The notes beneath the pieces were generated by a model. It was not told the origin of the DNA, searched no databases, and was given only the letters and a program-made list of their open reading frames with translations. From Treponema sp. (lineage in GTDB: Bacteria; Spirochaetota; Spirochaetia; Treponematales; Treponemataceae), in the NCBI GenBank assembly GCA_004554075.1, contig SFOB01000062.1, forward strand, positions 1-13,931: a DNA stretch of 13,931 nt. Direction: 5' to 3'. This document shows positions 1 through 6,971 of this stretch, piece by piece (position 1 is the stretch's first letter; every line of letters starts with the position of its first letter). Position numbers and translations under genes: made by a program.

Positions 1-92
1 AGGTAATACCCGTTCCCATTCCGAACACGGAAGTCAAGCTCTCTTACGCTGATGATACTGGATTCGTTCCGGGAAAGTAAGTAGCTGCCGAC
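1..92 (+). rRNA. rrf: 5S ribosomal RNA, 3' portion (5' end outside the window)
   Basis: The first bases carry the conserved 5S core, with CCCATTCCGAACACGG at about 14-29 followed by AAGTCAAGC. The segment ends in GCTGCCGAC at 84-92, whose partner strand would be the 5S 5' end lying before base 1. A run of eight T follows at 93-100. 5S rRNA binds L5, L18 and L25 in the large ribosomal subunit. The gene is probably the last of an rRNA operon lying upstream. The exact 3' end is uncertain by a few bases. Confidence 0.93.
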
Positions 93-124
93 TTTTTTTT
101 ATTTAACTTAGATGTGCGCCAAGC

Positions 125-215
125 ATGGAGGGGTGCCGCAGGCAGCCACCGCAGGCGGAGCCGAGGAGGCCGAGCGAACAGCGAGCGCTCGATAAATCTC
201 ACACCCCCATTTTGT
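125..215. other. GC-rich non-coding intergenic element, function unknown
   Basis: About three quarters of bases 125-191 are G or C by hand count, unlike the AT-leaning intergenic DNA elsewhere in the window. The element opens with ATGGAGGGGTG (125-135) and closes near CACACCCCCAT (200-210), which are imperfectly complementary, so the whole could fold. CGAGCG and CGCTCG near its right end form a small inner stem. One frame is open here but has no SD, is low in complexity and runs through the terminator and pfk promoter, so it is not called as a gene. It may be a dispersed repeat or part of the rRNA trailer. Confidence 0.35.
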
Positions 216-225
216 GGATGTTCCT

Positions 226-255
226 AAACGACAGTCCCGACGGACTGTCGTTTTT
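226..255 (+). terminator. Rho-independent terminator
   Basis: A perfect 12-bp stem pairs AAACGACAGTCC (226-237) with GGACTGTCGTTT (242-253) around a CGAC loop, and Ts run to 255. It lies between the 5S gene and the pfk promoter, so it probably ends the rRNA operon transcript. Confidence 0.8.
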
Positions 256-317
256 AACGGAACTTCTATTAAGGGTGGAACGCGCCTTGGACATTGTTGC
301 TGCGCCCTTAAAACCTA

Positions 318-346
318 TTGAGTATTTATCGTTTTCATTATATTCT
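318..346 (+). promoter_or_regulatory. Predicted sigma-70 type promoter for the phosphofructokinase gene
   Basis: TTGAGT (318-323) and TATTCT (341-346) are separated by 17 bases. They sit downstream of the terminator and 26 bases before the gene start. This is a consensus match by eye only. Confidence 0.5.
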
Positions 347-372
347 ATTATATCTATTTTTTGAGGTGTATT

Positions 373-1779
373 ATGGCAGAAGAAAAATTTGATTTTACTA
401 TAGACAACTTGGGACCTTGTACTATTCCGTCTCCAATTAAGCTTTCGACAGTTCATGGAGATTATACTGCAAATTATGTAAGCGATGATTCTTATGTGCT
501 TGCTAATGTAAATGTTTTTGATAAGACAAAACCTGTTGTACTTGATTCTTCAAATCTTATGGAAAAGGCTGGTCCTCGTGAGAAGGTTTACTTTGACCCG
601 ACTCATGCTAAGGCTGGTATTTGTACTTGTGGTGGCCTTTGCCCTGGTTTGAATGATGTAATTCGTGCTATTGTACGCTGTTTGAATACTCGTTATGGCG
701 TAAAAACTGTAAAGGGATATCAGTTTGGTTTCCGCGGTTTCTTTGCAGAAAGCGGATACGAACCAATTGAACTTGACCGCTATCTTATTGATGAAATCCA
801 CAAGATTGGTGGTACATACCTCGGAACAAGCCGTGGTGGCGGACAGCGTGTTGAAGAAATCGTTGACTGCCTTGAGCGTGATGGAATTAACATGCTCTTT
901 ATTCTTGGTGGTGACGGTACTCAGCGCGGTTCTTATGATATCGCATGTGAAGTTGAAAAACGTGGTCTTAAGTGCGCTGTTGTAGGTGTACCAAAGACTG
1001 TAGATAACGACCTTATGTTTATTGACCGTTCATTTGGTTTTGAAACTGCTGTTCAGCGCGCTAAGGAAACTGTTGCTGCTGTTCACATGGAAGCAGCTTC
1101 ACAGATCAACGGTATTGGTCTTGTAAAGCTTATGGGACGCGAGGCTGGCTTTATTGCTGCCGCTGCTGCTCTTTCAAGCCATGAAACAAACTTCTGTCTT
1201 ATTCCAGAAGTTCCATTTGAAATGGAAGGTGAGAACGGCTTCCTGGCAACTCTCGAGCGCCGTCTTGCAAAACGTGGTCATGCTGTAATCGTTGTTTCAG
1301 AAGGTGCCGGACAGGATCTTCTCCAGGCTACTGGTGCAACTGACGCTTCTGGAAACAAGAAACTTTCTGACATTGGTGTTTTCTTGAAGAGCGAAATTGA
1401 AAAGTACTTCAAGGCCAAGAAAATCGAAATCAACCTTAAATATATTGATCCTTCATATCAGGTTCGTGCATCTGTTACTACTGCAAGTGACTCTATTTAC
1501 TGTGAGCGCCTTGGTAACAATGCTGTTCATGCTGCTATGGCTGGAAAGACAAAGTGTGTAATTGGTCTTGTTCACGACAAGTTCGTTCACCTTCCAATCA
1601 AGGCTGTAACTGCTCACCGTAATGCAGTTGATCCTGAAGGTTCACTCTGGCGTGATACTCTGGATGCTACTGGTCAGCCAATCCTTATGGTTAATGATAT
1701 GGAAAAGGCACAGGCTAAGATGGCTGCAGCTGTTGCTGGTGCTAAGAGCAAGCCTAGTGAACAGAAAAAGGCAAAGTAA
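373..1779 (+). CDS. pfkA: 6-phosphofructokinase, plant/trypanosome/spirochaete-type group, probably ATP-dependent
   Basis: This 468-residue cytoplasmic enzyme phosphorylates fructose 6-phosphate to fructose 1,6-bisphosphate in glycolysis. Visible motifs are the N-terminal nucleotide-site loop CTCGGLCPGLN (about residues 84-94), GGDGT (179-183), the catalytic PKTVDND (207-213) and MGREAGF (254-260). In this superfamily a glycine in GGDG usually marks ATP use, whereas PPi enzymes carry GGDD. The lysine in PKTVDND is usual for PPi enzymes but also occurs in ATP-dependent plant and trypanosomatid relatives. ATP is therefore favoured but not proven. The start is the ATG at 373 with SD GAGGTG (363-368); an in-frame TTG at 361 overlaps the region of the SD and is less likely. 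The gene is flanked by terminators and appears monocistronic. The lysine-rich tail after about residue 450 looks disordered. Confidence 0.93.
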   Translation: MAEEKFDFTIDNLGPCTIPSPIKLSTVHGDYTANYVSDDSYVLANVNVFDKTKPVVLDSSNLMEKAGPREKVYFDPTHAKAGICTCGGLCPGLNDVIRAIVRCLNTRYGVKTVKGYQFGFRGFFAESGYEPIELDRYLIDEIHKIGGTYLGTSRGGGQRVEEIVDCLERDGINMLFILGGDGTQRGSYDIACEVEKRGLKCAVVGVPKTVDNDLMFIDRSFGFETAVQRAKETVAAVHMEAASQINGIGLVKLMGREAGFIAAAAALSSHETNFCLIPEVPFEMEGENGFLATLERRLAKRGHAVIVVSEGAGQDLLQATGATDASGNKKLSDIGVFLKSEIEKYFKAKKIEINLKYIDPSYQVRASVTTASDSIYCERLGNNAVHAAMAGKTKCVIGLVHDKFVHLPIKAVTAHRNAVDPEGSLWRDTLDATGQPILMVNDMEKAQAKMAAAVAGAKSKPSEQKKAK

Positions 1780-1849
1780 GTAATCTCTGAAAAATCAGAG
1801 TGGCTTCCGCTACGCCAGAAAAAAAGTGCTCGCTTTCCGTTTTTAGGAA

Positions 1850-1892
1850 AAAATCCTGCGACTTTCGTTCCGAAACTCGCAGGATTTTTTTT
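1850..1892 (+). terminator. Strong rho-independent terminator after pfk
   Basis: The stem AAAATCCTGCGA (1850-1861) with TCGCAGGATTTT (1877-1888) extends, past one C-C mismatch, into TTTCG/CGAAA around a TTC loop, and a T-tract runs to 1892. A smaller hairpin CTCTGA-AAAA-TCAGAG (1785-1800) lies just after the stop codon and has no T-tract of its own. Confidence 0.9.
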
Positions 1893-2040
1893 ATGCAAGT
1901 CTGCAAATACGTCAAGAGGCACTTTTCTTCTGTCTCCGCTCACGCCACTCAGATTTTCCAAATCACCGTTGAGTTTCTGCTCATTAAGCTTGCGCTGCTT
2001 TTGTCAGAATAAGAAATTTCCTTTATCGTTAAAAATACAC
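1893..2040. other. Intergenic stretch without a supported gene, possible repeat
   Basis: Both strands are open for 60 to 95 codons across the terminator and this stretch. Neither frame has an SD or a recognisable domain, and both run through the terminator stem. The sequence has a more codon-like texture than the AT-rich intergenic DNA nearby, which could mean a decayed gene or a dispersed terminator-linked repeat. Confidence 0.3.
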
Positions 2041-2045
2041 TACAG

Positions 2046-2054
2046 TGATATTCT
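2046..2054 (+). promoter_or_regulatory. Predicted extended -10 promoter directly before the GH8 gene
   Basis: TG (2046-2047) and TATTCT (2049-2054) form an extended -10 element, with no good -35. The hexamer ends 6 bases before the ATG at 2061, so transcription should begin at or next to the start codon. The alternative TATACT (2055-2060) would start transcription inside the gene. Confidence 0.4.
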
Positions 2055-2060
2055 TATACT

Positions 2061-3158
2061 ATGAAAAGTATATTGGAAGAGTTTGGCTATTCGAAATTTG
2101 ATATCGAAAACCGTGTGATTGAATGCTGGAATAATATTTTTGACCAGAAAAATCCCAATCATTTTTATTTTGAAGCAGAAGATAATACCGGTTTTATGGA
2201 AGACACCGGTAATGATGATGCACGTACAGAAGGTATGTCTTACGGCATGATGATGGCCGTTCAGATGAACCGTAAAGATATTTTTGACCGCATATGGAAA
2301 TGGTCTAAGAAAAATATGTTTATGGAAAGTGGTCCGAATGCAGGCTACTTCTGCTGGTCTAACAAGCCGGATGGAACTAAGAATGCAGATGGTCCGGCTC
2401 CAGATGGTGAAGAATACTTTGCAATGGCTTTGTTCTTTGCTGCTCAGCGCTGGGGTAATGGAGAAGGAATCTTTAATTACACAGAGCAGGGCCGTGAGAT
2501 TCTCCGAGTTGCAATCCACAGCGATAATAAAATGTGGTTTGAAGATAATCACCATATCCGCTTTGTACCTAACTGTCCTTTTACAGACCCGTCTTATCAC
2601 CTTCCTCATTTTTACGAGCTTTTTGCTCAATATGCAGATCCTGCTGATAAGGAATACTGGAAGGCTGCTGCTAAGGCAAGCCGTAAATATCTTTTGAAGG
2701 CCTGCCATCCGGAAACTGGTCTTGCAGCTGAATATGCAAATGATGACGGACATCCGCTGCCTCCTAAATATCATGGAACCTTCTTCAGTGATTCATATCG
2801 TGTTGCAGCTAACATTGGACTTGATGCTTTGTGGTTCGGTGGTAATGCAGGGCTTGCTAAGATTGCCTTAAACATCATAAACTTCTTTGATGGCAAGGAA
2901 GCTGATGATCTTAAAGATTACATGATTGATGGTACTGAGCTTAAAAAGAATGCGCGTCACCCGATAGGGCTTATTGCTACTGTTGCCGAGGCTGCGGCGG
3001 CGGTTAAGCTTGATGACAGGGATGCAAGAGCGGCTGCAGAACGTGCAGTAAAGCGCTTCTGGGATACACCAATGCGTACTGGCCGCCGCCGCTACTACGA
3101 CAACTGCTTATACTTTTTCGCAATTTTGGCATTAAGTGGGCATTATGTTGTATACTAG
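2061..3158 (+). CDS. Reducing-end xylose-releasing exo-oligoxylanase, glycoside hydrolase family 8
   Basis: This 365-residue enzyme is predicted to release xylose from the reducing end of xylo-oligosaccharides with inversion (EC 3.2.1.156 type). The sequence matches, from memory, the Bacillus halodurans Rex enzyme along its length: RTEGMSYGMM (55-64) holds the expected general acid Glu57, PAPDGEEYFA (112-121) follows, then DPSYHLPHFYELFA (176-189), and HGTFFSDSYRVAANIGLD (238-255) holds Asp244, the expected base. There is no signal peptide, so it is likely cytoplasmic and acts on imported oligosaccharides. ATG 2061 is the first possible start after an in-frame stop at 2046-2048, and the protein then begins about 13 residues into Rex. 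No SD is present. The neighbouring GH115 gene fits a glucuronoxylan role. Specificity within GH8 is inferred. Confidence 0.92.
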   Translation: MKSILEEFGYSKFDIENRVIECWNNIFDQKNPNHFYFEAEDNTGFMEDTGNDDARTEGMSYGMMMAVQMNRKDIFDRIWKWSKKNMFMESGPNAGYFCWSNKPDGTKNADGPAPDGEEYFAMALFFAAQRWGNGEGIFNYTEQGREILRVAIHSDNKMWFEDNHHIRFVPNCPFTDPSYHLPHFYELFAQYADPADKEYWKAAAKASRKYLLKACHPETGLAAEYANDDGHPLPPKYHGTFFSDSYRVAANIGLDALWFGGNAGLAKIALNIINFFDGKEADDLKDYMIDGTELKKNARHPIGLIATVAEAAAAVKLDDRDARAAAERAVKRFWDTPMRTGRRRYYDNCLYFFAILALSGHYVVY

Positions 3159-3170
3159 TGTGTAACGGTG

Positions 3171-3179
3171 TGATATAAT
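3171..3179 (+). promoter_or_regulatory. Predicted extended -10 promoter for the GH115 gene
   Basis: TG (3171-3172), one base, then a consensus TATAAT (3174-3179) form an extended -10. The best -35-like match, TTGTAT (3148-3153), is 20 bases away. Transcription would start near 3186, just before the hairpin at 3191. Confidence 0.55.
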
Positions 3180-3190
3180 AAATTTGTGTC

Positions 3191-3233
3191 ATTGCCCGGA
3201 CTCCAAAGAGGATGACCGGGCAATCGTTTTTTT
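3191..3233 (+). terminator. Terminator-like hairpin between the GH8 stop and the GH115 SD (possible attenuator)
   Basis: A 9-bp perfect stem pairs ATTGCCCGG (3191-3199) with CCGGGCAAT (3216-3224), and seven Ts follow at 3227-3233. The SD of the GH115 gene starts at the next base. It could end GH8 transcripts; because it lies downstream of a predicted promoter, it could also attenuate GH115 expression. Confidence 0.75.
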
Positions 3234-3242
3234 GAGGTGAAT

Positions 3243-6113
3243 ATGTTCAAAATTGATGGAAAAAATGTTTTTGTTTGTGATGAAAATGAGTTTTCTGGTG
3301 TAAAGAAAATTGCTGATAAGGTATGTCTTGATGTTGAAAGAGTTACAGGAAAGAAGCCTTCTGTAACTGCCGGCGATACAAGTGCTGCAGGTGCAGTACT
3401 TTTTGCAACTCTTGGTCAGGCTCCTCTCGCCGAAAAGCTTGCATCTGAAGGCGGCCTGCAGACTGAGGTCTCAAAAATTACAGGTAAGCGTGAGTGTTAC
3501 GTTTTCGCTGTAAAATCAGACAAAATCATCATAATCGGTAGCGATAAACGCGGTACCATTTACGGACTTTTCCATCTTTCTGAACTCATGGGAGTTTCTC
3601 CTCTTGTTGACTGGGCCGGGGTTTTGCCTGTAAAGCGCGAGGTTGTTGAACTCGAAGAAGGCCTGACAGTAACAAAAGAGCCATCTGTTCGCTTCCGCGG
3701 TTTCTTTATCAATGACGAATGGCCTGCATACGGTAACTTTACAACCCACAACTTTGGCGGCTTTAATGCCAAAATGTACGAGCATGTTTTTGAACTCCTT
3801 CTCCGTCTTAAGGGTAACTACCTCTGGCCTGCAATGTGGTCTGCTCAGTTCAGTCTGGACGGTCCTGGCCTTGCAAACGCAGAGCTTGCTGATGAAATGG
3901 GCGTTGTTATGGGAGCCAGCCACCACGAGCCATGCTGCCGTAACGGCGAGGAATACCGCTATGTTCGCGGACCAGGTTCTATTTACGGTGATGCCTGGAA
4001 TTTCTGGAAGAACCGCGATGGTATTACAAAGTTCTGGGAAGACGGTCTCAAGCGTAACGGTAAATTCGAAAATGTAATTACAGTTGGTATGCGTGGTGAG
4101 GCAGATACAGCCATCATGCAGAACGCAACTCTGGCTGATAATATCAACCTTCTTCGCGATGTTCTTAAAACTCAGAACCGCCTTATCCGCGAGAACGTAA
4201 ATGAAGACCTGGATAAGGTTCCTCGTATGCTTGCTCTTTATAAAGAGGTTGAGCCATATTTCTACGGCGATAAGCACACAAAAGGTCTTATGGATGATCC
4301 TGAACTTGAAGGCGTAACTCTTATGCTCTGCGACGACAACCATGGAAATCTCCGAACAGTTCCAACTGAGCACATGAGAAGCCACAAGGGCGGCTATGGT
4401 ATGTACTACCATTTTGACTACCACGGATGGCCTTACAGCTACGAGTGGCTCAATACAAACTATCTTCCAAAGGCCCGCGAGCAGATGTCTGCAGCCTATG
4501 AGTTTGGAATCCGCGACCTCTGGATTGTAAACGTTGGTGATATTCTTACAAACGAATTCCCACTTTCTTACTTCCTTAATCTTGGCTACGACTACGAAAA
4601 ATATAATTCTGATACTAAGGCTTATTGCGATAAGTGGTTTGCTGCCCAGTTCCCATACTTTACTTCTGAGCAGCTTCAGGAAGTTTCTGATATTGTTTAT
4701 GAATCAAATAAGATCACAAGCATGTGTCGTACAGAAGCCCTTAAGCCGGATACCTTCCATGCTATAAACTTTGGTGAAGCTGATTATATCATCAGCCGTG
4801 CAAAGGCTTTGATTGAGCGCACAAAGGCTCTGCGTGCCCTCGTTCCAGCAGAACAGGATGCAGGTTTCTTCAGTCAGGTTTATCTGCCTGTTGTGGGAAC
4901 TATGAATGTTGAGCTTATGCAGCTTTACAGTGGAAAGAACCGCTGGTTTGCAAAGCACAATGCCCTTGTTGCTAATGTTTATGCTGACAAGGTTCGTGAG
5001 TGCGTAAAGTTTGATAAAGAACTTGTTGATGAATGTGATAAAGTAGGAGAGGGCCGTTTCTATGGAATGGCCTGGTCTGAGCACTTTGGCTTTAATAACT
5101 GGTGTGAGGCTGCAAACAGCTACCCTGTATATGCTTATGTTGAGCCAACCCGCAAAAAGCGCAATATCTTCTGGATTGATGGCAACGAGTTTACAACAAC
5201 CGGTCAGGATTGGACCGTACGCGACCTTTATCTTGATGCCTTCAAAAATCCGGATTGTACAGAAGCCAGAATCAAACTTGCAAACTGTAATGAGCCTGGC
5301 TGCGAATATACTGTGACACTTGGAAAATATGACAAGGATGATTCTAAGCGCTGGCTTAATGGAAAAATCATAAAGGATGAAGAAGGTCTTGGGGATAAGG
5401 TTGCTAACATTGACACAATTCTTCTTACAATTGACCGCGAAAAGCTTGCAAAAGAAAGCGATAAAACTGATGTAATCACAATTGAAGGTAACGACGGTCA
5501 TGGTGCCCGTATTCTCGTTAAGGTTCATGTGGATGCAGCTTCTATAGATACTAACTTCCCGGCTGGTACTTTTGTTCAAACAACAAACTATATCAGTATT
5601 GAAGCTCCTCATTTTGTGCGTTCGAGCGGCTTTAATCTGCTGGAAGGTTATGGAAAGACTTTGGGTGCTGTAAAGGCAACTGATACAGTCAAAACTTTTG
5701 CTCCTGATGCCAAGGATGCTCCTTTTGTTGAGTATGCCTTTGCCTTGGATTCTGATTTTGTTGAAAAGACTGGCGGGGTTATGGCATTTGATTTTTATAT
5801 CAATCCTTCAAACCCGGCTTACAAAGATAACAAACTTCAGTTTGTGGCAGAGGTAAACGGCGAAAAGATTCTTAAGGATGCAGTTGATCCGGAAAAATTT
5901 GCTGTAGGCGATAATCAGTTCCCATGGGGTGAGGATATTCCAAACAATATCCGTATTGCAACTGTTTACGCAGACTGCAAGGCCGGTTTGAACTCTGTAA
6001 AACTGAGACCTGTAACTCCAAATATTGTGCTTGAAAAGATTGTTATTCACGAAGCAAACAAGACTATGCCTGAGTCTTATCTGGGTGCACCGGAAACTTT
6101 CAGGGTAAAATAG
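3243..6113 (+). CDS. Xylan alpha-1,2-glucuronidase, glycoside hydrolase family 115
   Basis: This 956-residue protein removes (4-O-methyl)glucuronic acid side chains from xylan or its oligosaccharides by family assignment. The N-terminal domain carries IIIGSDKRGTIYGLFHLSE (96-114) and GVSPLVDWAGV. The catalytic barrel follows, with FFINDEWPAYG (154-164), GMRGE (282-286), LCDDNHGN (363-370 approx.), YYHFDYHGWPYSYEW (388-402) and NVGDILTNEFP (430-440). The C-terminal part from about residue 745 has the GH115 beta domain, including APHF and an NPAYKDNKLQF motif. No signal peptide is present, so cytoplasmic action beside the GH8 enzyme is inferred. ATG 3243 is preceded by SD GAGGTG (3234-3239); the GTG at 3237 lies inside that SD. 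A hairpin with U-tract immediately precedes the SD, suggesting regulated read-through. Confidence 0.94.
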   Translation: MFKIDGKNVFVCDENEFSGVKKIADKVCLDVERVTGKKPSVTAGDTSAAGAVLFATLGQAPLAEKLASEGGLQTEVSKITGKRECYVFAVKSDKIIIIGSDKRGTIYGLFHLSELMGVSPLVDWAGVLPVKREVVELEEGLTVTKEPSVRFRGFFINDEWPAYGNFTTHNFGGFNAKMYEHVFELLLRLKGNYLWPAMWSAQFSLDGPGLANAELADEMGVVMGASHHEPCCRNGEEYRYVRGPGSIYGDAWNFWKNRDGITKFWEDGLKRNGKFENVITVGMRGEADTAIMQNATLADNINLLRDVLKTQNRLIRENVNEDLDKVPRMLALYKEVEPYFYGDKHTKGLMDDPELEGVTLMLCDDNHGNLRTVPTEHMRSHKGGYGMYYHFDYHGWPYSYEWLNTNYLPKAREQMSAAYEFGIRDLWIVNVGDILTNEFPLSYFLNLGYDYEKYNSDTKAYCDKWFAAQFPYFTSEQLQEVSDIVYESNKITSMCRTEALKPDTFHAINFGEADYIISRAKALIERTKALRALVPAEQDAGFFSQVYLPVVGTMNVELMQLYSGKNRWFAKHNALVANVYADKVRECVKFDKELVDECDKVGEGRFYGMAWSEHFGFNNWCEAANSYPVYAYVEPTRKKRNIFWIDGNEFTTTGQDWTVRDLYLDAFKNPDCTEARIKLANCNEPGCEYTVTLGKYDKDDSKRWLNGKIIKDEEGLGDKVANIDTILLTIDREKLAKESDKTDVITIEGNDGHGARILVKVHVDAASIDTNFPAGTFVQTTNYISIEAPHFVRSSGFNLLEGYGKTLGAVKATDTVKTFAPDAKDAPFVEYAFALDSDFVEKTGGVMAFDFYINPSNPAYKDNKLQFVAEVNGEKILKDAVDPEKFAVGDNQFPWGEDIPNNIRIATVYADCKAGLNSVKLRPVTPNIVLEKIVIHEANKTMPESYLGAPETFRVK

Positions 6114-6118
6114 CGAAG

Positions 6119-6153
6119 TTAAACGATTTTATCGGTTAAAATAACAGTTTTTT
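6119..6153 (+). terminator. Weak candidate terminator after the GH115 gene
   Basis: TTAA-A-CGAT (6119-6127) pairs with ATCG-G-TTAA (6131-6139) around a TTT loop with one mismatch, and six Ts lie 8 bases further on (6148-6153). The stem is AT-rich and the T-tract distant, so the call is tentative. Confidence 0.3.
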
Positions 6154-6186
6154 ATAAGAAATTGTAACCTTTTCTCAATTCTCACG

Positions 6187-6195
6187 TGTTATAAT
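6187..6195 (+). promoter_or_regulatory. Predicted extended -10 promoter for the exported protein gene
   Basis: TG (6187-6188), one base, then consensus TATAAT (6190-6195) form an extended -10. No -35 stands at the usual spacing; TTGTAA lies 22 bases upstream. The predicted start near 6202 gives a leader of about 78 bases. Confidence 0.55.
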
Positions 6196-6279
6196 AGCAT
6201 TGGATTTTTTCATGAAGATAATTTATTATATGTGGGAATTCGCGCTATATGCCGATATTCTTATATCAGGAGGTATGCT

Positions 6280-6873
6280 ATGAAAAAATTACTTTTATGT
6301 CTGATAATTTGTGCAGGATTAATTCCGTCTGTATTTGCAAGGTCAAGTTGGGATGATGATGACGATTTTGATTCAGACAAGATTTTCGGAATTACACCTG
6401 GAATCCGCCTTTCTATTCTTGGTCTTGAACCTACATTAGCAGTTGATATTTATCATCTTGAAATTGAAGCTGCATGTGCTTTTAATACTGGTTTTGATGG
6501 AAATCAGTTTGGATTTGCACCATCTGGATCTGTAGCTTATATTACAAATCCTTTTGAGAAGGGTGGTTCTACAGCTTTTGGTCTGGAGTATATGTACCTT
6601 ACTCCTTCTTATACAGCTGCAATGGCAAAGATTTCTGAGGCAGATTCGTCGGGTGTATATCCAGGTGTTCACAGCTTGTCTTTGTTCTATAAGGGCTGCT
6701 ATAACTTTAATTCAGTAGTTGGTTTGTTGTGGCGTCTCAGACTCCCTGTAATGATTACCGGAAAAGAGGGGGATAATTACTTCAATTTGAACATTACAAA
6801 CCTTCCTGGTTTTGCAGGCTGTTTCCTTCTTGGAATCTGTACAACAACAATTGGTGTAAAATTTACTTTCTAA
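6280..6873 (+). CDS. Exported small protein, probable outer-membrane beta-barrel, function unknown
   Basis: I do not recognise the family. The 197-residue product begins with a classic signal peptide: MKK, a hydrophobic core LLLCLIICAGLIPSV, and a likely cut after FA at residue 20-21. A strongly acidic patch, DDDDDFDSDK (25-34), follows. The rest shows alternating polar and hydrophobic stretches rich in Gly, Tyr and Phe, and the chain ends in phenylalanine (VKFTF), as outer-membrane barrel proteins commonly do. A six- to eight-stranded barrel is an inference. The start is ATG 6280 with a perfect SD AGGAGG (6268-6273) 6 bases upstream; upstream in-frame codons lack one. It has its own predicted promoter and terminator, so it is likely monocistronic. 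The neighbouring xylan genes do not show a shared role. Confidence 0.8.
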   Translation: MKKLLLCLIICAGLIPSVFARSSWDDDDDFDSDKIFGITPGIRLSILGLEPTLAVDIYHLEIEAACAFNTGFDGNQFGFAPSGSVAYITNPFEKGGSTAFGLEYMYLTPSYTAAMAKISEADSSGVYPGVHSLSLFYKGCYNFNSVVGLLWRLRLPVMITGKEGDNYFNLNITNLPGFAGCFLLGICTTTIGVKFTF

Positions 6874-6900
6874 AATATTTCCGAGAGTATTTTGAATTGG

Positions 6901-6934
6901 AAATCAGGCAGACTTGCACTGCCTGATTTTTTTT
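6901..6934 (+). terminator. Rho-independent terminator after the exported protein gene
   Basis: A perfect 11-bp stem pairs AAATCAGGCAG (6901-6911) with CTGCCTGATTT (6919-6929) around a 7-base loop, and the T-tract runs to 6934. Confidence 0.92.
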
Positions 6935-6936
6935 GC

Positions 6937-6965
6937 TTGTAACCCTGCCTGTTTTTTATTATTTT
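6937..6965 (+). promoter_or_regulatory. Predicted promoter of the J-domain gene, close against its start codon
   Basis: TTGTAA (6937-6942) and TATTTT (6960-6965) have a 17-base spacer. The hexamer ends 6 bases before ATG 6972, predicting a leaderless or nearly leaderless mRNA. The -10 match is modest. Confidence 0.35.
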
Positions 6966-6971
6966 ATAAGT

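Noticed and set aside
125..364. Open frame of 79 codons between the 5S gene and pfk
   Set aside because: No SD, low-complexity Arg/Pro/Gln translation at its start, and it runs through a perfect terminator and the pfk promoter.
1674..2012. Open frames on both strands (95 codons minus, 70 codons plus) around the pfk terminator
   Set aside because: Both read through the terminator stem, have no SD and no domain; the minus frame also overlaps the pfk 3' end. Kept as a possible repeat instead.
2040..2774. Antisense open frame of 244 codons opposite the GH8 gene
   Set aside because: The plus strand encodes a full-length, well-conserved GH8 enzyme; the antisense translation is Cys/Ile/Phe-rich with no motif.
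3516..5612. Two antisense open frames of 302 codons each opposite the GH115 gene
   Set aside because: They arise from codon bias of the real gene; no SD, promoter or family resemblance.
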